A stretch of 64,000 nt of DNA, taken from NCBI GenBank assembly GCA_030386875.1, contig CM059562.1:43545757-43609756 (forward strand), in the 5' to 3' direction. A program made the translations under genes and the position numbers. Under the pieces are notes generated by a model, which did no database searches, was not told the origin of the DNA, and saw nothing but the letters and a program-made list of their open reading frames with translations. Shown one piece after another: positions 1-12,371 of the stretch. Each line of letters opens with the position of its first letter. The first letter of the stretch is position 1. The stretch is from Morinoia aosen (lineage: Eukaryota; Arthropoda; Malacostraca; Amphipoda; Talitridae).

Positions 1-288
1 GCAGTGACAGCGGGCAACGCGCGCCGCTCGCGCGGTGTCTGCACGGCTCGTAAATCATGCGCGAGATGTGGGCAGCGACGCAGATTACGCGGCCCTTCGT
101 CGATCCTGGCAACGATACGGTCGAGGTGCTGCAGCATGCCCAGTGTGATGCATACTGAGCAGCTCGAGTGTACCACTCAGAGCGATCACGCCCTCATGAA
201 TGGCCATGCCTGACAGCTCCTCGTATACATGGACAGACACGCTGCCTCCACTAAATCGCAAATCATAAAAGAGAATTTTAGGATTCAT
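1..288. other. G+C-rich segment at window edge, open on both strands
   Basis: The first 240 bases are clearly richer in G+C and CpG than the DNA that follows, and several frames are open on both strands. On the minus strand an open frame runs from 288 to 85 and contains a plausible stretch reading VSVHVYEELSGMAIHEGVIA. It could be an exon cut by the window edge or simply a G+C-rich patch, where stop codons are rare. No family is recognised. The ATG-rich but short plus-strand frames look equally uncertain. Confidence 0.2.
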
Positions 289-3200
289 GCCCTAAGCTCA
301 TGGAAATCCAATGACTCATAAAAATTTTGCGTTCCATAATTTTGGGAATGTGAAGACGCTCTTACAATGTGGGTTTTTGCCACAACCAGTAGACCACGCT
401 CAACAAACAATAGCTGAGATGTGTGTTACTGAGAAACAATTTTGCAGTCCGGAATAAAAACAGGAAAGGAGCACTCGAAAGAGTAGCTCTGTGGCAGAAT
501 TTTTTCATCCTAGTGAAGAAATAATATAACTATCTCTATCTTCGCCCGACTGACGTTCATATATAGAGGAACTGAAGAAATCACTCGACTGCGCAACTCT
601 TGTGACTAAAATAATATTACTCAAATTCCATTCGTGAGGACAAAACATTGCGAGGGCTACCAAAGCACGCACGGAGTGCGGGGCAAGGGCCTGCGACTCT
701 TCCTCCGGGGTCTCGAGTCGCTAGAATTCGTGCCTGCATCCTTCAAGTTCGCTTCGTAGTGTTTTTCTTCACAACCCATCTATCCACATCCAGTTGAGGC
801 TTCATAACTTGTTCGAAGCCGACATTCCTGTTTGTAGTAATAGGTGGTGGTCGCTGGTCCCGTATAATACAAGGAGGTTGTTGGTTTTGTGCGAGGCTTC
901 ATCTAAAGAACGCGGGCCAGAACATACCCGCGAGATTACAGCCGTTCGCGCTTAAACATAAGGCTGCACCACAGAAGGTGCCAATTTGCACCTCGTTCAG
1001 AGCGACTCGTAGACTAGCCTGACACACAACCATTAGCATTGAGCCTCGGGCGCATAGACTGGGTGGTGCTCAAGAACAGAGCTCTCGGACCGGACCGTGG
1101 CTCCTCCGCTCTCTATCAGTTGAAAGAGCATCACACAGCACAAAGACGGCATCGCAGTTTCGTCTTAAACAAACCTGACGCAAATTGAGCTCCGTTGACG
1201 GCAATGCGTGGAAATTTGTTTGGGAATGTTAAGTAGAGATTCAAGTGTGTACTGATAGCGATTTTAAAATTACGTACTAGATTAGAAATTTACTTTTGAA
1301 GTTAAGCTTCATATGAGAAGAAATAAAACTGAACTTGATAACAAAGTTGAAATAATACGGCTGAAGAAGCTCCTGAATTTAAATAGAGAGTGTTTCCTTT
1401 AGAGTAAGGTAATTAAATTGACGTCCATAAACTAGGCCTTCCATCTGCGGATTATACCTTTACTGCTATTTTTCTAATACCTGAGTGGTGCACACACATC
1501 AGTTTAAAAGCTATCGACCTGCACGTGACGTGTTCTATTATTCCGTGATAGTTTTTTGCGATTAAAGCTGGAGGAAACGTAACAAATCTTAAACCAGCTC
1601 CGGAAATGTACGCAAATCAATGTAGAAAAAGTCAACCCACAAGACGAATTGTTGAAGTGAAACTTACAATTTTGAATCAATTAGCTAATAAATAAAAATC
1701 ATTTTGCGACTTATATGAAGTACAAAAAAATTCTCATATATTCTACCCCACTGAAAATCGAATGTTTTATCTCTGGTTCGGATATTTCGAACAAACACAC
1801 AACCAAAAGTTGTAAGAGCTTTACATATGTCATTAGGTTTCTGAACCGCAGCAGAGGCGCTCCTCAACTCAAAGTTGAAGTATTTTTGAGACGAGACCAA
1901 CAACTTCACCGTTATTTGAAAAGAGTAAAACAATTTTACTGGGTTACTCGTAAAATTTTCAATCTATTTAATTTTTGTTACATAAGGAAAGGTATTTAAA
2001 AATTTAGGTATTTCATTTTCTAGTATTCATAACTTTAAGCATGTTATTCTTTAAACTGAAAAACAATTTAAAAGTGGAATGACACAAAAGAACTCTTTGT
2101 AACAATTATATTTGATTTTCAAAAGGCATAACTTTAATGAAATCCGTTTTTTCCAATTGTTGGAATTAACGTGGTTACTGAAATTTATCTGCATTACCTT
2201 TAAGAAATATAATAACGTTTGTAAGATTTCAGCGGCTACATGCTAGACCATGCAAACTGTTCATATAGTTAGTACGCCAACGTTGTTAGCTCGATGCTCG
2301 CCTCGCCACAAACTTTCAACGGAATCAAAACAGAAGAAGCAGATGGCTCACTTTTGATCCAACCATCGAAAAAGTTTAAGCTTTGAGAGGTGAGAGAATT
2401 TGGAGACGGTTTTAAGCAGAACTACTTTCATGACCGGCTATCTCAGTCTCCTAGAAGGAAATTTAGCACATACCTCTTTGTCGCTTCTATTCCGTATCTT
2501 TATTTAATGAATGCAAACTTTCTTAAAGGAATTAGGAGCCTCTACACTCATTGAAGCGATTGGATTTTCAAAAGTTGCGCCACGAATCCGTTTTAGAACT
2601 CGCTGTACATCCATCACCCATCAAAACGCTCAACATATTTTTGAGTTCACCTTATCTTCTCAATGAGATAATGTACTAAAGCTCGATGGTATCCTTACTG
2701 AGCACCTAACTATGAGGGAAGCATCTATCAGAACAATAAAGATGCCATCGCAAAAAAAGAATAGTAGCAAAACACACTGACTACAGACTCAGGTGATCCT
2801 GAAAAGCATTAGAATGTCGATCTCAAGCGACGCCAATGGAGCAAGTAATAGCTTTACGGAATGCTGCACCGACCTTGATTAGAGTAGCATTAGTAGAATG
2901 TTTGCCCCATAATTTTGAGCGGAGAACCTTCACCTTAACATCACTAACACAGCAATAACAGCGTCAAATTATCCAATCCCAATACCAAGTTCTGCAAACT
3001 TGTCTGAACGCTTGGAAACAAAAAGCGTTTTGTGCTCCTGCGGAGGAGTTCGGGGAAGTGTAGCGCTCTGATCAAGTCCAACATCTCAAAAGCAAATTGA
3101 CGGGCCATTCATTGGTAAAAAATGACTGTGAAATTACTGAGACAAATTGAGTTAGAGCTCATGGCAATTAAACAAGTTAATCTCATTACAATAGGTTTCA

Positions 3201-3600
3201 TTTTTTTGCCGGTTCACAGAAAGAGACGCAAAGAAAAAAGTCACTGTATATTTTCTTCAATTGCTATTCTTTTAGCGTGGAAGATAGGACAATTATATTT
3301 TGGTACATCATGTACTCAAGAATTTCCATTACATTTTTCAGGCATAGAAGTTTAGGTAAATCGCAAAAAATTAGCTTGGTTATACACCATCACGAGAAAA
3401 ATGCAAGTAAGTTCTCCGACTTGCTCATGGTACGATGTTTGGACAAGTGAATGTGACTGCTCATAGAAGCCTCAGATTTTTGTTGAAAAAGGTAAAGCGT
3501 GAACTCAGAGGTAACATGTTTTTCTGATTCGAAAGTTAAGTATAACAAACTAGTAACGTACTATGTCTAAAAAAATCTATATATGCAAGACATACGAGTA
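289..3600. other. Gene-free A+T-rich stretch
   Basis: I see no recognisable gene, RNA or transposon here. Two G+C-richer patches (about 650-760 and 1030-1180) have short open frames of about 50 codons, expected where stops are rare. A short open segment at 3342-3406 (+) lies between an acceptor-like TTTTTCAG and a donor-like CAA/GTAAGT. Its 21 codons are too few to support a call. Confidence 0.4.
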
Positions 3601-3617
3601 CATTGATGGATACTCAC

Positions 3618-3649
3618 GTCAGAGCCTGAATCTCAATGACCACACTTAC
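3618..3649 (-). CDS. Candidate 32-nt internal exon, unknown gene
   Basis: On the minus strand a long T-run ending in TTTTTTTTGCAG immediately precedes an open stretch reading VSVVIEIQAL. This is followed by GTGAGTAT, a good 5' splice site. Only one of the three frames is open through it (phase 0 in, two bases left over at the end). The product is unknown. The alternative is chance: the junction GCAG/GTAAGT could also be read as a donor. The short length makes coding statistics meaningless. Confidence 0.3.
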
Positions 3650-3856
3650 CTGCAAAAAAAAATGAAATGAAATAACAGGGTAATAAACATTTTAAAATAC
3701 CTCTATCAGTAAACTAAGCTTTTATCTAAGTAAATGTCGAATACGTTTGAAATTCAACGCGTCTTGTACGATGTTTTTGCCAGACAAATATTAGTGACAA
3801 CGGAGGACAATTCTGCGGACAGTTTGAAGTTGAAGGCTTGTTTGAAGTTGAATTTG

Positions 3857-3921
3857 TTTAAATACATCTCTATATATACATATACATATATTTATAGTTA
3901 TATATACGGTACATGTATATT
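3857..3921. repeat. TA/CATA-rich simple sequence
   Basis: Imperfect alternation of TATA and CATA words over about 65 bases. Just upstream, at about 3822-3857, an 18-bp word GTTTGAAGTTGAAGGCTT is partly duplicated in tandem. It looks like ordinary microsatellite DNA. Confidence 0.6.
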
Positions 3922-5308
3922 ATAGCAGCAAGTGGCAACACTAGGCACTTTATGAATGTAGTTAAAATTGCTAGGTAATGACCTATTCTAACCTACTCCT
4001 ACCTAGCCTCATCTTGTTCGATTGATTGTAACTATCGCAACTGAAAATTTACGGAAGAGAGAGCAGTTGAATTCGTCATAAGCAATTTGAAATAGAAGAT
4101 TCTCTGCTTATAACTGATGACTCAATAAAGTTTAATTCTAACTTTTCGTAACAACTATGAACAATATTTTTCAATAACTACAACATCCCTCAGCTCAAAT
4201 TACAGCGTGGCGTTTCCATCGGAAACTTTCTACAGACACGATTTTTTTGAGGTACCTTAGTTCATACCCGCTTAAGAGATTTTTTTAGAGAATCTTCTCC
4301 TAGGACAATCTTCAGTTGTACCTACATAACTCTTTGTGGCAGCTCATATAATGTGGTAAAGAACTGGCACTGGGCATTTTAATGGTTAAATACGGTCCAA
4401 ATTTGTCATTCTTGCGTGGTAGAGTTCAATAATAACTTCATGTTTGCTCATTTTCGCAATGCAAATTTAAAGTATAGAATTGAATCTAAGGTAACTTAAA
4501 GAAAACCGGAAATTTCTAATGCATTATGCTTAAAATTAAAAAACGATTGCTTAAGCTTATTTTCTTCATTTAAGATATAAATTGTAATAAATTTCTAATA
4601 TAATATACATAAATATATCTATATATTGTAAAGTATGTGTACACATAGAAAAATGAAGGTACAATGATAACGTTGAAGTACGCTTCATGGTAGAGCAGGC
4701 GGTTGTCTTCACGTAAACCAAGCTAAGAAGGAAGAAGAGAGTCGGATGTGAATGAGAACAAATCTTCTTATTGGGTCCTCGATCGCGCAATACAGCGCTG
4801 AACTTCCTGTTTTCAGGGCTTATCATTTTTTTAGTGAACATATCAATACAGAAGTGTCTAAAGAACATATTTTACTTTCTATGTTATCTTTTCTATATAA
4901 AAGTGAGTCATGATCACAACAAAATTCTTTTTGCGCAAATACAAGGTACGTTTTTGTAAACGGCCAACGTTCACTTACTGTTGGGCAGAAGTTAGGCAGA
5001 GAGCATTCATGACGAGCGAGGGTGGGGTTGACTACCGGAGAGAGCATAGCTGCAGTAGCGGCCGGTTAGTAATGGGAGGCACACTGTGCAATTTGCCAGG
5101 CTTTTATTGTTTGCATTTGTGATGAGCAAGCGAGACGACGGCCTCTGCCACACGCGCCGTCAGGGAACACGGTATAGTAGCAGGCTAAGTCATTGCCTGT
5201 GTTATAATATTTATTTGGCATCCGTTTACATGCTTCATATCAGAGGTGTGTTTCATTTAATTTTCATGGTTTCATTCTTTACCAATGGATGAAAGGTTTT
5301 AATTAAAG

Positions 5309-5444
5309 GAACCAATAAGGCTACATGGATTCATCAGGCTGGAGATGAATATGACTGGGAAACAAACAGCGATATAAGAATAAATGGCCAGCGAAGAGTA
5401 TCTTCAACACATGGTCTGCGAATGGAAACAGCGGAAGACCCGTG
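5309..5444 (+). CDS. Candidate exon, unknown protein
   Basis: Only one frame is open across this stretch, and it has the texture of real coding DNA, with many purine-first codons, few rare-looking residues and two tryptophans. It includes WIHQAGDEYDWETNSDIRI and, further on, STHGLRMETAEDPW. The upstream boundary is an AG at 5307-5308 after a pyrimidine-containing tract. The downstream boundary is GTATGG at 5445, and without splicing the frame would stop at 5467-5469. Spacing of W, R, L-x-M and D-x-x-Y loosely recalls the second half of an immunoglobulin-like domain, but the key cysteine is absent, so I do not call it. Confidence 0.35.
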
Positions 5445-5831
5445 GTATGGTTATTTTTTGTTTCAATAGACGGTAAGTCCAATAAATAAAACAGAGGCGT
5501 TGTAAGATCAGGTTAACTATTTAAACTCAAGTCTACGGGCTGTTGAATAATAGTTGCAACGAAAGTGAGAGTTAAAATTTTTGGAAAATGTCCAGTGCTG
5601 TTTTTACACCCTGCATGCCTACAGGAATTTTGTTTTTAAGTTCAGCAGGAAATGAATTGTTTGTTCTACCAGTTAAATTCAATTAGTGACAATATGGATA
5701 GAAACAAAGAAATTTAAATTCAACAAAAACTAAAAATTTTTGCAGGCATAAAAAAACGATATTAAATTTAAGAAATTCAATAAACTCCAGCAAAAAATAT
5801 ATGGGAAACAGGACGAGCTCCTGCAACTCAC

Positions 5832-5953
5832 GTGCGTCACTAGCTCAAAGATTTGCAGGCGGAGGGCTGCTGTCGAGGCAAAGAGATGTTTCCATCCCAG
5901 GAGGTGTTTTTTTATCCACGGTAGAACACCACCATTACTCGAAACATCAATAG
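5832..5953 (-). CDS. Candidate exon, unknown protein
   Basis: Minus-strand open segment of 40 codons between an acceptor preceded by a pyrimidine-rich tract (ending CCTCGATTAG) and GTGAGT at 5831-5826. It contains VLPWIKKHLLGWKHLFAS. Two bases start the exon and it ends on a codon boundary, which would be phase-compatible with the 3618-3649 candidate downstream. The same frame runs on in both directions as a longer ORF without an ATG, so chance openness is a real alternative. Confidence 0.3.
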
Positions 5954-6029
5954 CTAATCGAGGATCAAAGGAACAGTGTGTTATTGCAGGGACACAGACA
6001 CCGGGCCAAGAGGGTTGCGGCTGCCGCTG

Positions 6030-6118
6030 CTTGTTTGTTTGGTGCTGAGGCTGTGGTGCGGAGTGGAGTGGGGTGTGTGAGCGGCGGACGGGATGCGGAG
6101 TGTGGTGCGTGTGGAGCA
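6030..6118 (+). other. G-rich, GTGG-repeating tract
   Basis: A strongly strand-skewed tract made of GGAG, GTGG and GGGG words with few cytosines on the plus strand. Runs of G spaced a few bases apart could allow G-quadruplex-like folding. It lies directly upstream of two small ORFs that open with ATG at 6139 and 6258, so it could equally be a promoter-proximal element. Confidence 0.35.
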
Positions 6119-6138
6119 AGTTGTGTTGTGCTTCTAAA

Positions 6139-6485
6139 ATGTACGTGAAAGAGTCATGTATGTGCAGAGATGATGCCGTGCATGGGAAATGCTTGACATG
6201 TGATACGCGACTTGGTGAAGTTAGGTAATGTGGTACGTGTAAGGGTTACATCACAAAATGTGTGGAAGTTTTACGTACAAGCGAGATGGGGGGTGCATCA
6301 GACTACAGACACGAGTGCTTGCACCAAGAGCACGCAAAGCAGAGCTCACGATTTCTAGGAACGTGAACTGTAGCTCACACACTTGGCGTCTCTTCCTCGG
6401 GAGCGACTATATGCCTGTGGATGAGGCGTGTTGTCGGATGGGACAGACACGCAGAAGCAACAGTGCAAGTGATCATGGAGTATAG
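6139..6485 (+). CDS. Two adjacent small ORFs, cysteine-containing, unknown
   Basis: A 29-codon ORF starts at ATG 6139 and stops at 6229. It contains ESCMCRDDAVHGKCLTCDTR, five cysteines in a short span; a donor-like AG/GTAATG lies at its end, at 6224-6225. A second ORF starts at ATG 6258, with A at -3, and runs 75 codons to 6485; it contains LFLGSDYMPVDEACCRMG. Codon texture is protein-like in both, and the region is less A+T-rich than its surroundings. They may be exons of one gene or unrelated chance ORFs. No family is recognised. Confidence 0.3.
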
Positions 6486-6980
6486 ACTAAGAAATGGGGC
6501 TTAACCCATACACTACACGCAGAGAATCGTTTGTCGTTATTACAAGAATATCAATGACGTAAATATCTACCTTCATTCAATAATCAGTTTACTACAGCAA
6601 GGCCAGGCAAAATGCTTCCAATAGTGTCCTTTGAATAACGTAGTATAGTATACTTTGAAGTTTGAATGGACAAAACTCTTTGAGTTTTGTCAGTGCTGCT
6701 ATACGTTGAGCAGGTTGACTGTTTTTCATTAAAAATTAGTGCATAAAATCAACCGTAACTTAAAAATTGCATGCAGGTAACATACGAGAGAGTAATAGGA
6801 GGCCAAAATTACAGCGTAAATGAAATTGGACTTTTATTATCGCTTGGTTTTTATTGCTAATGCTTCTACAAAAGTAGTGGGAGACTGAAGAGGTTCCCGT
6901 TTCCCTACATACCTACTGAGCAGCGCATTCGACGAGGCAAATCACACTCATTAGCGTTGAGTGAGTTTTCTCTGCAACAG

Positions 6981-7151
6981 AAACGTGGCTTTTTGAAATT
7001 TATTCAATACAGCGAATTATCACGCGAAGACACACAAAAGATCGACGAAAAGGAAAATTTGTCCAGGGATGACATAACTTGGCTGATTCAACGACTGTGC
7101 ACGGAAGTGTTGTCTATGCACTCGAAAAATTTAAGGTTTAAACACGAATAA
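6981..7151 (+). CDS. Candidate exon (possibly terminal), unknown protein
   Basis: The acceptor-like GTTTTCTCTGCAACAG ends at 6980. A single frame then runs 56 codons to a stop at 7149-7151. The peptide is rich in charged residues and includes KIDEKENLSRDDITWLIQRL, which looks helical and cytosolic. A weak donor (AAG/GTTTAA) at 7135 offers an alternative end. The same frame is open upstream to about 6861. The product is not recognised, and no ATG suitable as a translation start lies at its beginning. Confidence 0.35.
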   Translation, partial: KRGFLKFIQYSELSREDTQKIDEKENLSRDDITWLIQRLCTEVLSMHSKNLRFKHE

Positions 7152-9821
7152 AAAGATAAATGAATTAAAACATCAGGAAACAGAACACTACAGCCTGCGA
7201 AGTCAATGAGGATGCAAAGGTTTCGTTATAAAGCCTAATTTGGAAAAATTCATTTCATTACATCATAGAAAGTTCAAGTAGGACAGCATGCACGTTCCTC
7301 AAAGAAATGGCTGATAGCATGTGAGGGTACTAGGAGAAGAACTGCACGCCAGGAATAGGAGCGGCTCGAGACCGAGCTGTGCGAGGGCCTGCATCTGCCT
7401 GCGGCGAGACTGCGTAGATCTGTTCGCTCCTTGTTTGTTCAGGCTTCAGATCTTCATGGTAAAACATCAATGGGTGCTTCCTATTGTTGCTCCACTGTAT
7501 CTACGTAAAAATATATCCTAAGTTAACATGCGATAGGATTAGCTTGAAAGATAGGCTTTTATCTCGAACGAATTGTTTACCTTTCAACTCTAGTAAGTTC
7601 TGTTTACTCCCAGTTTTTGGTGTGAAGCTCTAAAAACGTTGTAGAGCCATTATTTTGCATTATCGCAATCACGTCGTAATGGTCTTTTATAGTTTTCCAG
7701 AATGAAATGTGATAAAGCGATATGGACTCATTGAGTGTCACAACTGGTTTTTAAAATAATGAAAACGAATAATAGTTAAATTATTTTTCTAAACAACCTA
7801 CCGTGTAAGATTGGCAAACATGATTCTTAATCAATGCGCTGTTATTTAAACTATTATGAAGCTTTATAAAGGTCACAAGAAAAAGAGCAGATTTGACCCT
7901 TGACTCTACTGAAGTATGCGGACATGCAAAAACCATTTCCCCCCGAGAGGGCGGCGTGGCAAGGCTGAGAGCGGCGCGTGCTGAGGGCGGACGAGATGAT
8001 CAATATAGAGCGACGGTCCATCAAAGGCGGGCTTGTGCGCGTGTAATGATGCTGTGAGTGTGCTGCTCCGTCACATGCACCTCTCAACTCCGCAATGGTG
8101 CACGCGCAACGTAGATAGTGGGCACGTACAACGTAATTAGGATGATCTCTTTCCATTATCAAATTCCCTCCATAATAATTACAATAATGATCGTTTTTCC
8201 AGAAGCTGAGGTGGTTTTCAAAATTTGAAGTGGCAGCGTGCGAATATACGTCTCTTACGTACAGATTGTGGATGTCCTTCCTAAACTCACAGCCTTTTTC
8301 TCAAAAACTTCATCAGTAAATCGCAAACGACAGCAAACGGGGCATCGTAAAGGGAGAAACAACCACAACGCCTGAGCGATATTTCTTGCCAATCAAATGC
8401 TATGCGACATATTGCAGGGTCTCCAAATAAGGAACTATTTGTACAGAGATTATACAGAGTTACTTGAGACCCAACAATACTTCTCGTTGCAGTTTATTAA
8501 CTTATTAATTATTAATACGACACACACTTTGATTGTTTTTCCTTTTACGATTTAGTTTTCGCTATTTTAAAATTGCAACATGATTTTAATAATCATTCCA
8601 CATGTAGAATTAAAGCTTTTGAATTTGAAAATGTCTTCATCATATACATATATAACAGAACAATTTTGAAAGTTTAGACATACTTTGGAAAATGAAAGTC
8701 TTGATACATAACTACATTGAACAATCATTTTAATCAACACTCAATTTTAAAGTTTTTCTTTACCAGAAAAGAATGTTCTGTATACATATATGTATCTACT
8801 CTATGATGGAAAGCAATTGTTAGAATGCAGATTTACACCTACGGTCTGATAGAATTGAGGCACTCAGGCAACAATAATTTCAGTGTCGTGACTATGATGA
8901 AAAAAGTTCTAAGGAAAGCAACACGAAGCAAACCGCTTAGCCAAGCTTGACCTTGGACTCTCCTGCACATGTGGAGTCATTAACCATTCCTGAGCTACTT
9001 TGTTTGTTTACTGTAGCACGTCTTCAAACGCGTGCCTCCAATTTATCATCGCTCAAAATATTGTGTATGTTTGCATTAAGTTTCGCGAAAACTTACTGAA
9101 TAGGTCGAATGAACTCACTTGAATTTACATGAATAAAATCTTTGGAGGGAATTGAATATTAGTTACAATAATGTTCATGGGAGCTTCAAACATTTTGAAG
9201 ACGGTCGTGATCGACAGAAATGAGTCGATAACTGTTTTGATTTGATTTCAATACACAGCAGAAGAAACATCTGCTGCAACCTTGTCCTGTTTTCATGGAA
9301 AACTATCCAAGTGCGCCACAGTAAGGAATATTACTCTATCAGCTTCAAAATAGGAATATTTTGAAGACAGCTAGACACGAGCATTATTTCATGATTTTTC
9401 CTCTCCAGCTCTAGTTCTGACAAATTTGTGTCTTCTGATTTGAATTAGGGTACAAGCGCAAGACGGAAAATAAAAGCGTTAGTAGACTTGAACGTAACCG
9501 TGATTGAATGACGTTACAGTTTATTTCTTTCCTCCCCTGGAAATATTTTCGAACCATGTCAGATTCATAGAACAGAAAATTCTTCAGAGAATTCTCAAGG
9601 GAGCTCAACGGACTATCGTGAAGCTTTCAAATCAGTCACCCGCTGTAAATGAAATGAAGCGATTTGATGGGCAATTGGTTTTGGTAGTGTTTTTATAGGA
9701 GTTGAAGTTGAGAGAAAAATTATCTTTGCTTGGAGACAGAGCGATTTGCTCAGTTTACCTCGGCAAAGTTTAATTTACACGTGAATGTTTTAGTTTTAAA
9801 AGTTGAGATAGCGTTTTATCT
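7152..9821. other. Gene-free stretch
   Basis: A+T-rich DNA with one G+C-rich patch at about 7935-8110. That patch is open in several frames but has no splice or start signals I trust. CATATA-type simple sequence occurs near 8645 and 8785. No transposon ends or RNA genes were found. Confidence 0.4.
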
Positions 9822-9971
9822 ATGAATACTCAGGTCGAGCAGAGCGTGCATACGGTGTCAACATCGTCTAGTAGAACGGACGTGAGCGAGAGATCGGCCA
9901 AGATCAACAAACGAGGGAGTAAGCCAAGGACGACAAGACCTCGACTTACCCATGGCTCTAAGTACAAATAA
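9822..9971 (+). CDS. Candidate terminal exon or small ORF, basic C-terminus
   Basis: The frame opens with ATG at 9822 and ends at TAA 9969-9971 (49 codons). A CAG acceptor at 9831-9833 offers an alternative start as a last exon. Third codon positions are G+C-rich, unlike the flanks. The peptide is Ser/Thr/Arg/Lys-rich (TDVSERSAKINKRGSKPRTT) and ends GSKYK, which looks like a disordered basic tail. A consensus AATAAA lies 88 bases past the stop. No homology is recognised. Confidence 0.4.
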   Translation: MNTQVEQSVHTVSTSSSRTDVSERSAKINKRGSKPRTTRPRLTHGSKYK

Positions 9972-10058
9972 ATTGTAAAATATATGTTAGTAACCGTATC
10001 ATATCTCACAAAAACGTAGCCGGAAGTAGGAAATGCATATAATGAAGAAGAAAAATTG

Positions 10059-10064
10059 AATAAA
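10059..10064 (+). terminator. AATAAA polyadenylation hexamer
   Basis: A consensus AATAAA 88 bases downstream of the stop codon at 9971, in a position suited to 3'-end formation of that candidate exon. The hexamer is common by chance in A+T-rich DNA, so support comes only from its placement. Confidence 0.3.
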
Positions 10065-10168
10065 ATTATTGTATGCCAACGAATGACGTCATCTGACCAA
10101 ATACTTTAGACTCGCAACGACTGAGCGGAGCCTTCATGTCTCTTGCATGCAGTGGTTCATCATCTTAC

Positions 10169-10228
10169 CTGATCTTGACCATCAGTAGAAACTGAGGGCA
10201 GTGAGACGTCATTGTGGAGAAAATGCTC
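10169..10228 (-). CDS. Candidate 60-nt internal exon, unknown gene
   Basis: These are among the best-looking splice signals in the window. On the minus strand a tract CCCTCTCTCTTGCTAG precedes the segment, and CAG/GTAAGA follows it. One frame encodes exactly 20 residues, EHFLHNDVSLPSVSTDGQDQ, with phase 0 at both ends. A second frame is also open, the third is closed. Acidic, Ser-rich and probably disordered if real. No family is recognised. Confidence 0.4.
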
Positions 10229-12371
10229 CTAGCAAGAGAGAGGGTTTGCAAAGTCTAAAAGCTCACAAAAAGTGCGTCTAATAAACCCATAGAAGCTGCT
10301 GAGCCAGGCTGCCTAAAAGCCCTCTCTGGTGCTTATACAAAAGAGAACAAAAGAAGCTCGAGAGAACAGCCAGATAACAACTGAGGACAAAGAGGAACAC
10401 GGGCACGGACTGATGGCATAAACACAGGGGAAGCTGAACTCGGCTTGCACGGCACTGCTCCGCTCAACTAAATAAACAAACACCAACGACGCTTTTATGC
10501 TTAAACAGACGGCCAGTTCGGTGTCTTTTGGCTCAGAAGAAGCCAATGAGACGATTACTTGCTGGTTCTGATCACGAGTCCATGTCAAGGTTTCTGTAGG
10601 ACTCTACCCGACGTGATGACATGCTCTCCCAAACAGATGGTCTGAAAGTCTCAGTAAAGTGACGACGAAAACCATGTCAAAAAGTAAAAGCCCAGCAGCC
10701 CAATATCCAATAATCCGCGAGCAAGACTAATCAAATTCGCAGATCTGAGTGGTATCAACGGCAAAGATTGACGAATTTTAATTCAACGCCACAGGTCCGT
10801 TGCGTCATAGTGCTAAGAAATAAATGTGAGTGAGGAAGCTACTACAGGCAGCTGCGTCCCGGCTCCCTGCTATCGATTTGTCGCAATGAAGTGGTTCGAG
10901 TGAACTCCAAAAGCCGGGGCTTCAATTAGCCTCATGAGAGATGACGCGCACCGCTCCGTACACACACACTCGCACGTGTGCTCCCGTGGACATGAATGTG
11001 GCTCAGCTTCAAACTCAGACGCGGGTTATGGATGGGTCCATTTTAAAGGGTTAAACCTTTTCTTCCAGCTTTAACACGTCAAATAATAAAAGTAGGTTTT
11101 TGGTGGTTGTACCAAACTTTGAAGTATAAGCAGAAAATAAACTGGTGGCTTTTTACCTTTACCCTCAGCCTGCAAACGAAATAGCACATTACTTCAAAAA
11201 TTTTTCTTGCGTGAGTTTTCCGAGCGGCAAGCAGAAGAGGCAAACTGCACTGCATGAAGAACCTAAGGTAACCAGGACTTTTTTGGGGACCAAAATTTCA
11301 CAGTTAGCCTTTTTTAGATGGAATTTATCAATGAAAAATGTACTTTAGTTCATTTCATAAAGAAAACAATCTGGCAACTCTGATAGAATTGGTTCGTGTA
11401 ACGGAGGATAATTACTGGGTTTCAGTTTATGTCTATTAATTTCATGATTAAATTCATTTACAGCTTTGCGTGGATGTTTGGAACTTTGAAAAATTCAAAT
11501 CATTTTGTTCAAAAGCAAATGGTATCTCATGACAAAAAAAAAAGAGAAAATGCATTTGATGAACTACCTTGGAAAACAAACGAAGAAAGAGAAAAAGAGT
11601 GAAAACACTTTCATGGTCTGAAAGACTGCAGTTTTCGAAATATTATATAAACATCATTTGAGGGCGTTCACTTTGCAGGCAGACGTCTGAGAAAATTAAG
11701 TAGGCACATAGCCTCTCGGTGTCGCCTCCGTTGCAGTGCGCGCGTGCGTGCCCTCGTTTTCTATGAGTGTAGCATATCATTTCAGCGCAACGAAGTGAGG
11801 GGGACCCGCTCACACTTGCTCAGTGCATGGCTCACCATTCATTTCGTGTGAAGTGTTTAATTTATCTTAGGAAACTCAAGGGATAGAGGCAGGTATTTCC
11901 GGCATTCCAGTTAATCTCATCAAACTTAGCATTTTCTTTGCGAAGCCTTTAGAGCAAAGCACTTTCGTTCAGTGAAACAGCATTCCACGTAACAAATTTT
12001 TAAAACTTTAATCTAGCAATTTCTAGTGCAGGTTTGTTTTTGTGCGAAATTCCCTCTCTTGAAATTTCCAGGTCCAGAATACGATACTATCTGAAATTAC
12101 AAATCATAAATAGTGATGAAATATTCATGAATATTAATGATGTGGCGTTAGTACAACAAGTTTCTTCCGTATAATATGTCAAGACGTTGAAAATATTACA
12201 ATACATAGAAATGTACATTTACAGTGTATTGCCTTTACACGTATGATCTAGTATTATAATACGTAAGTTTATAATGGTTTTCAACGGAACGTTATTTCTC
12301 GTCTTAAACTTCCATCCTTCATTAAATCTCTTGAATCTCTTAAAATTTCTTAAGCTTGACGAACTTAACTA

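Noticed and set aside
5730..6119. 129-codon minus-strand ORF taken as a whole gene
   Set aside because: It starts with TTG in a C-rich complement of the G-rich tract and ends in A+T-rich codons. Only the 5832-5953 part is kept, as an exon candidate.
12120..12135. 16-bp perfect palindrome AATATTCATGAATATT
   Set aside because: A+T-rich palindromes of this size are expected by chance in 64 kb and nothing nearby gives it a role.
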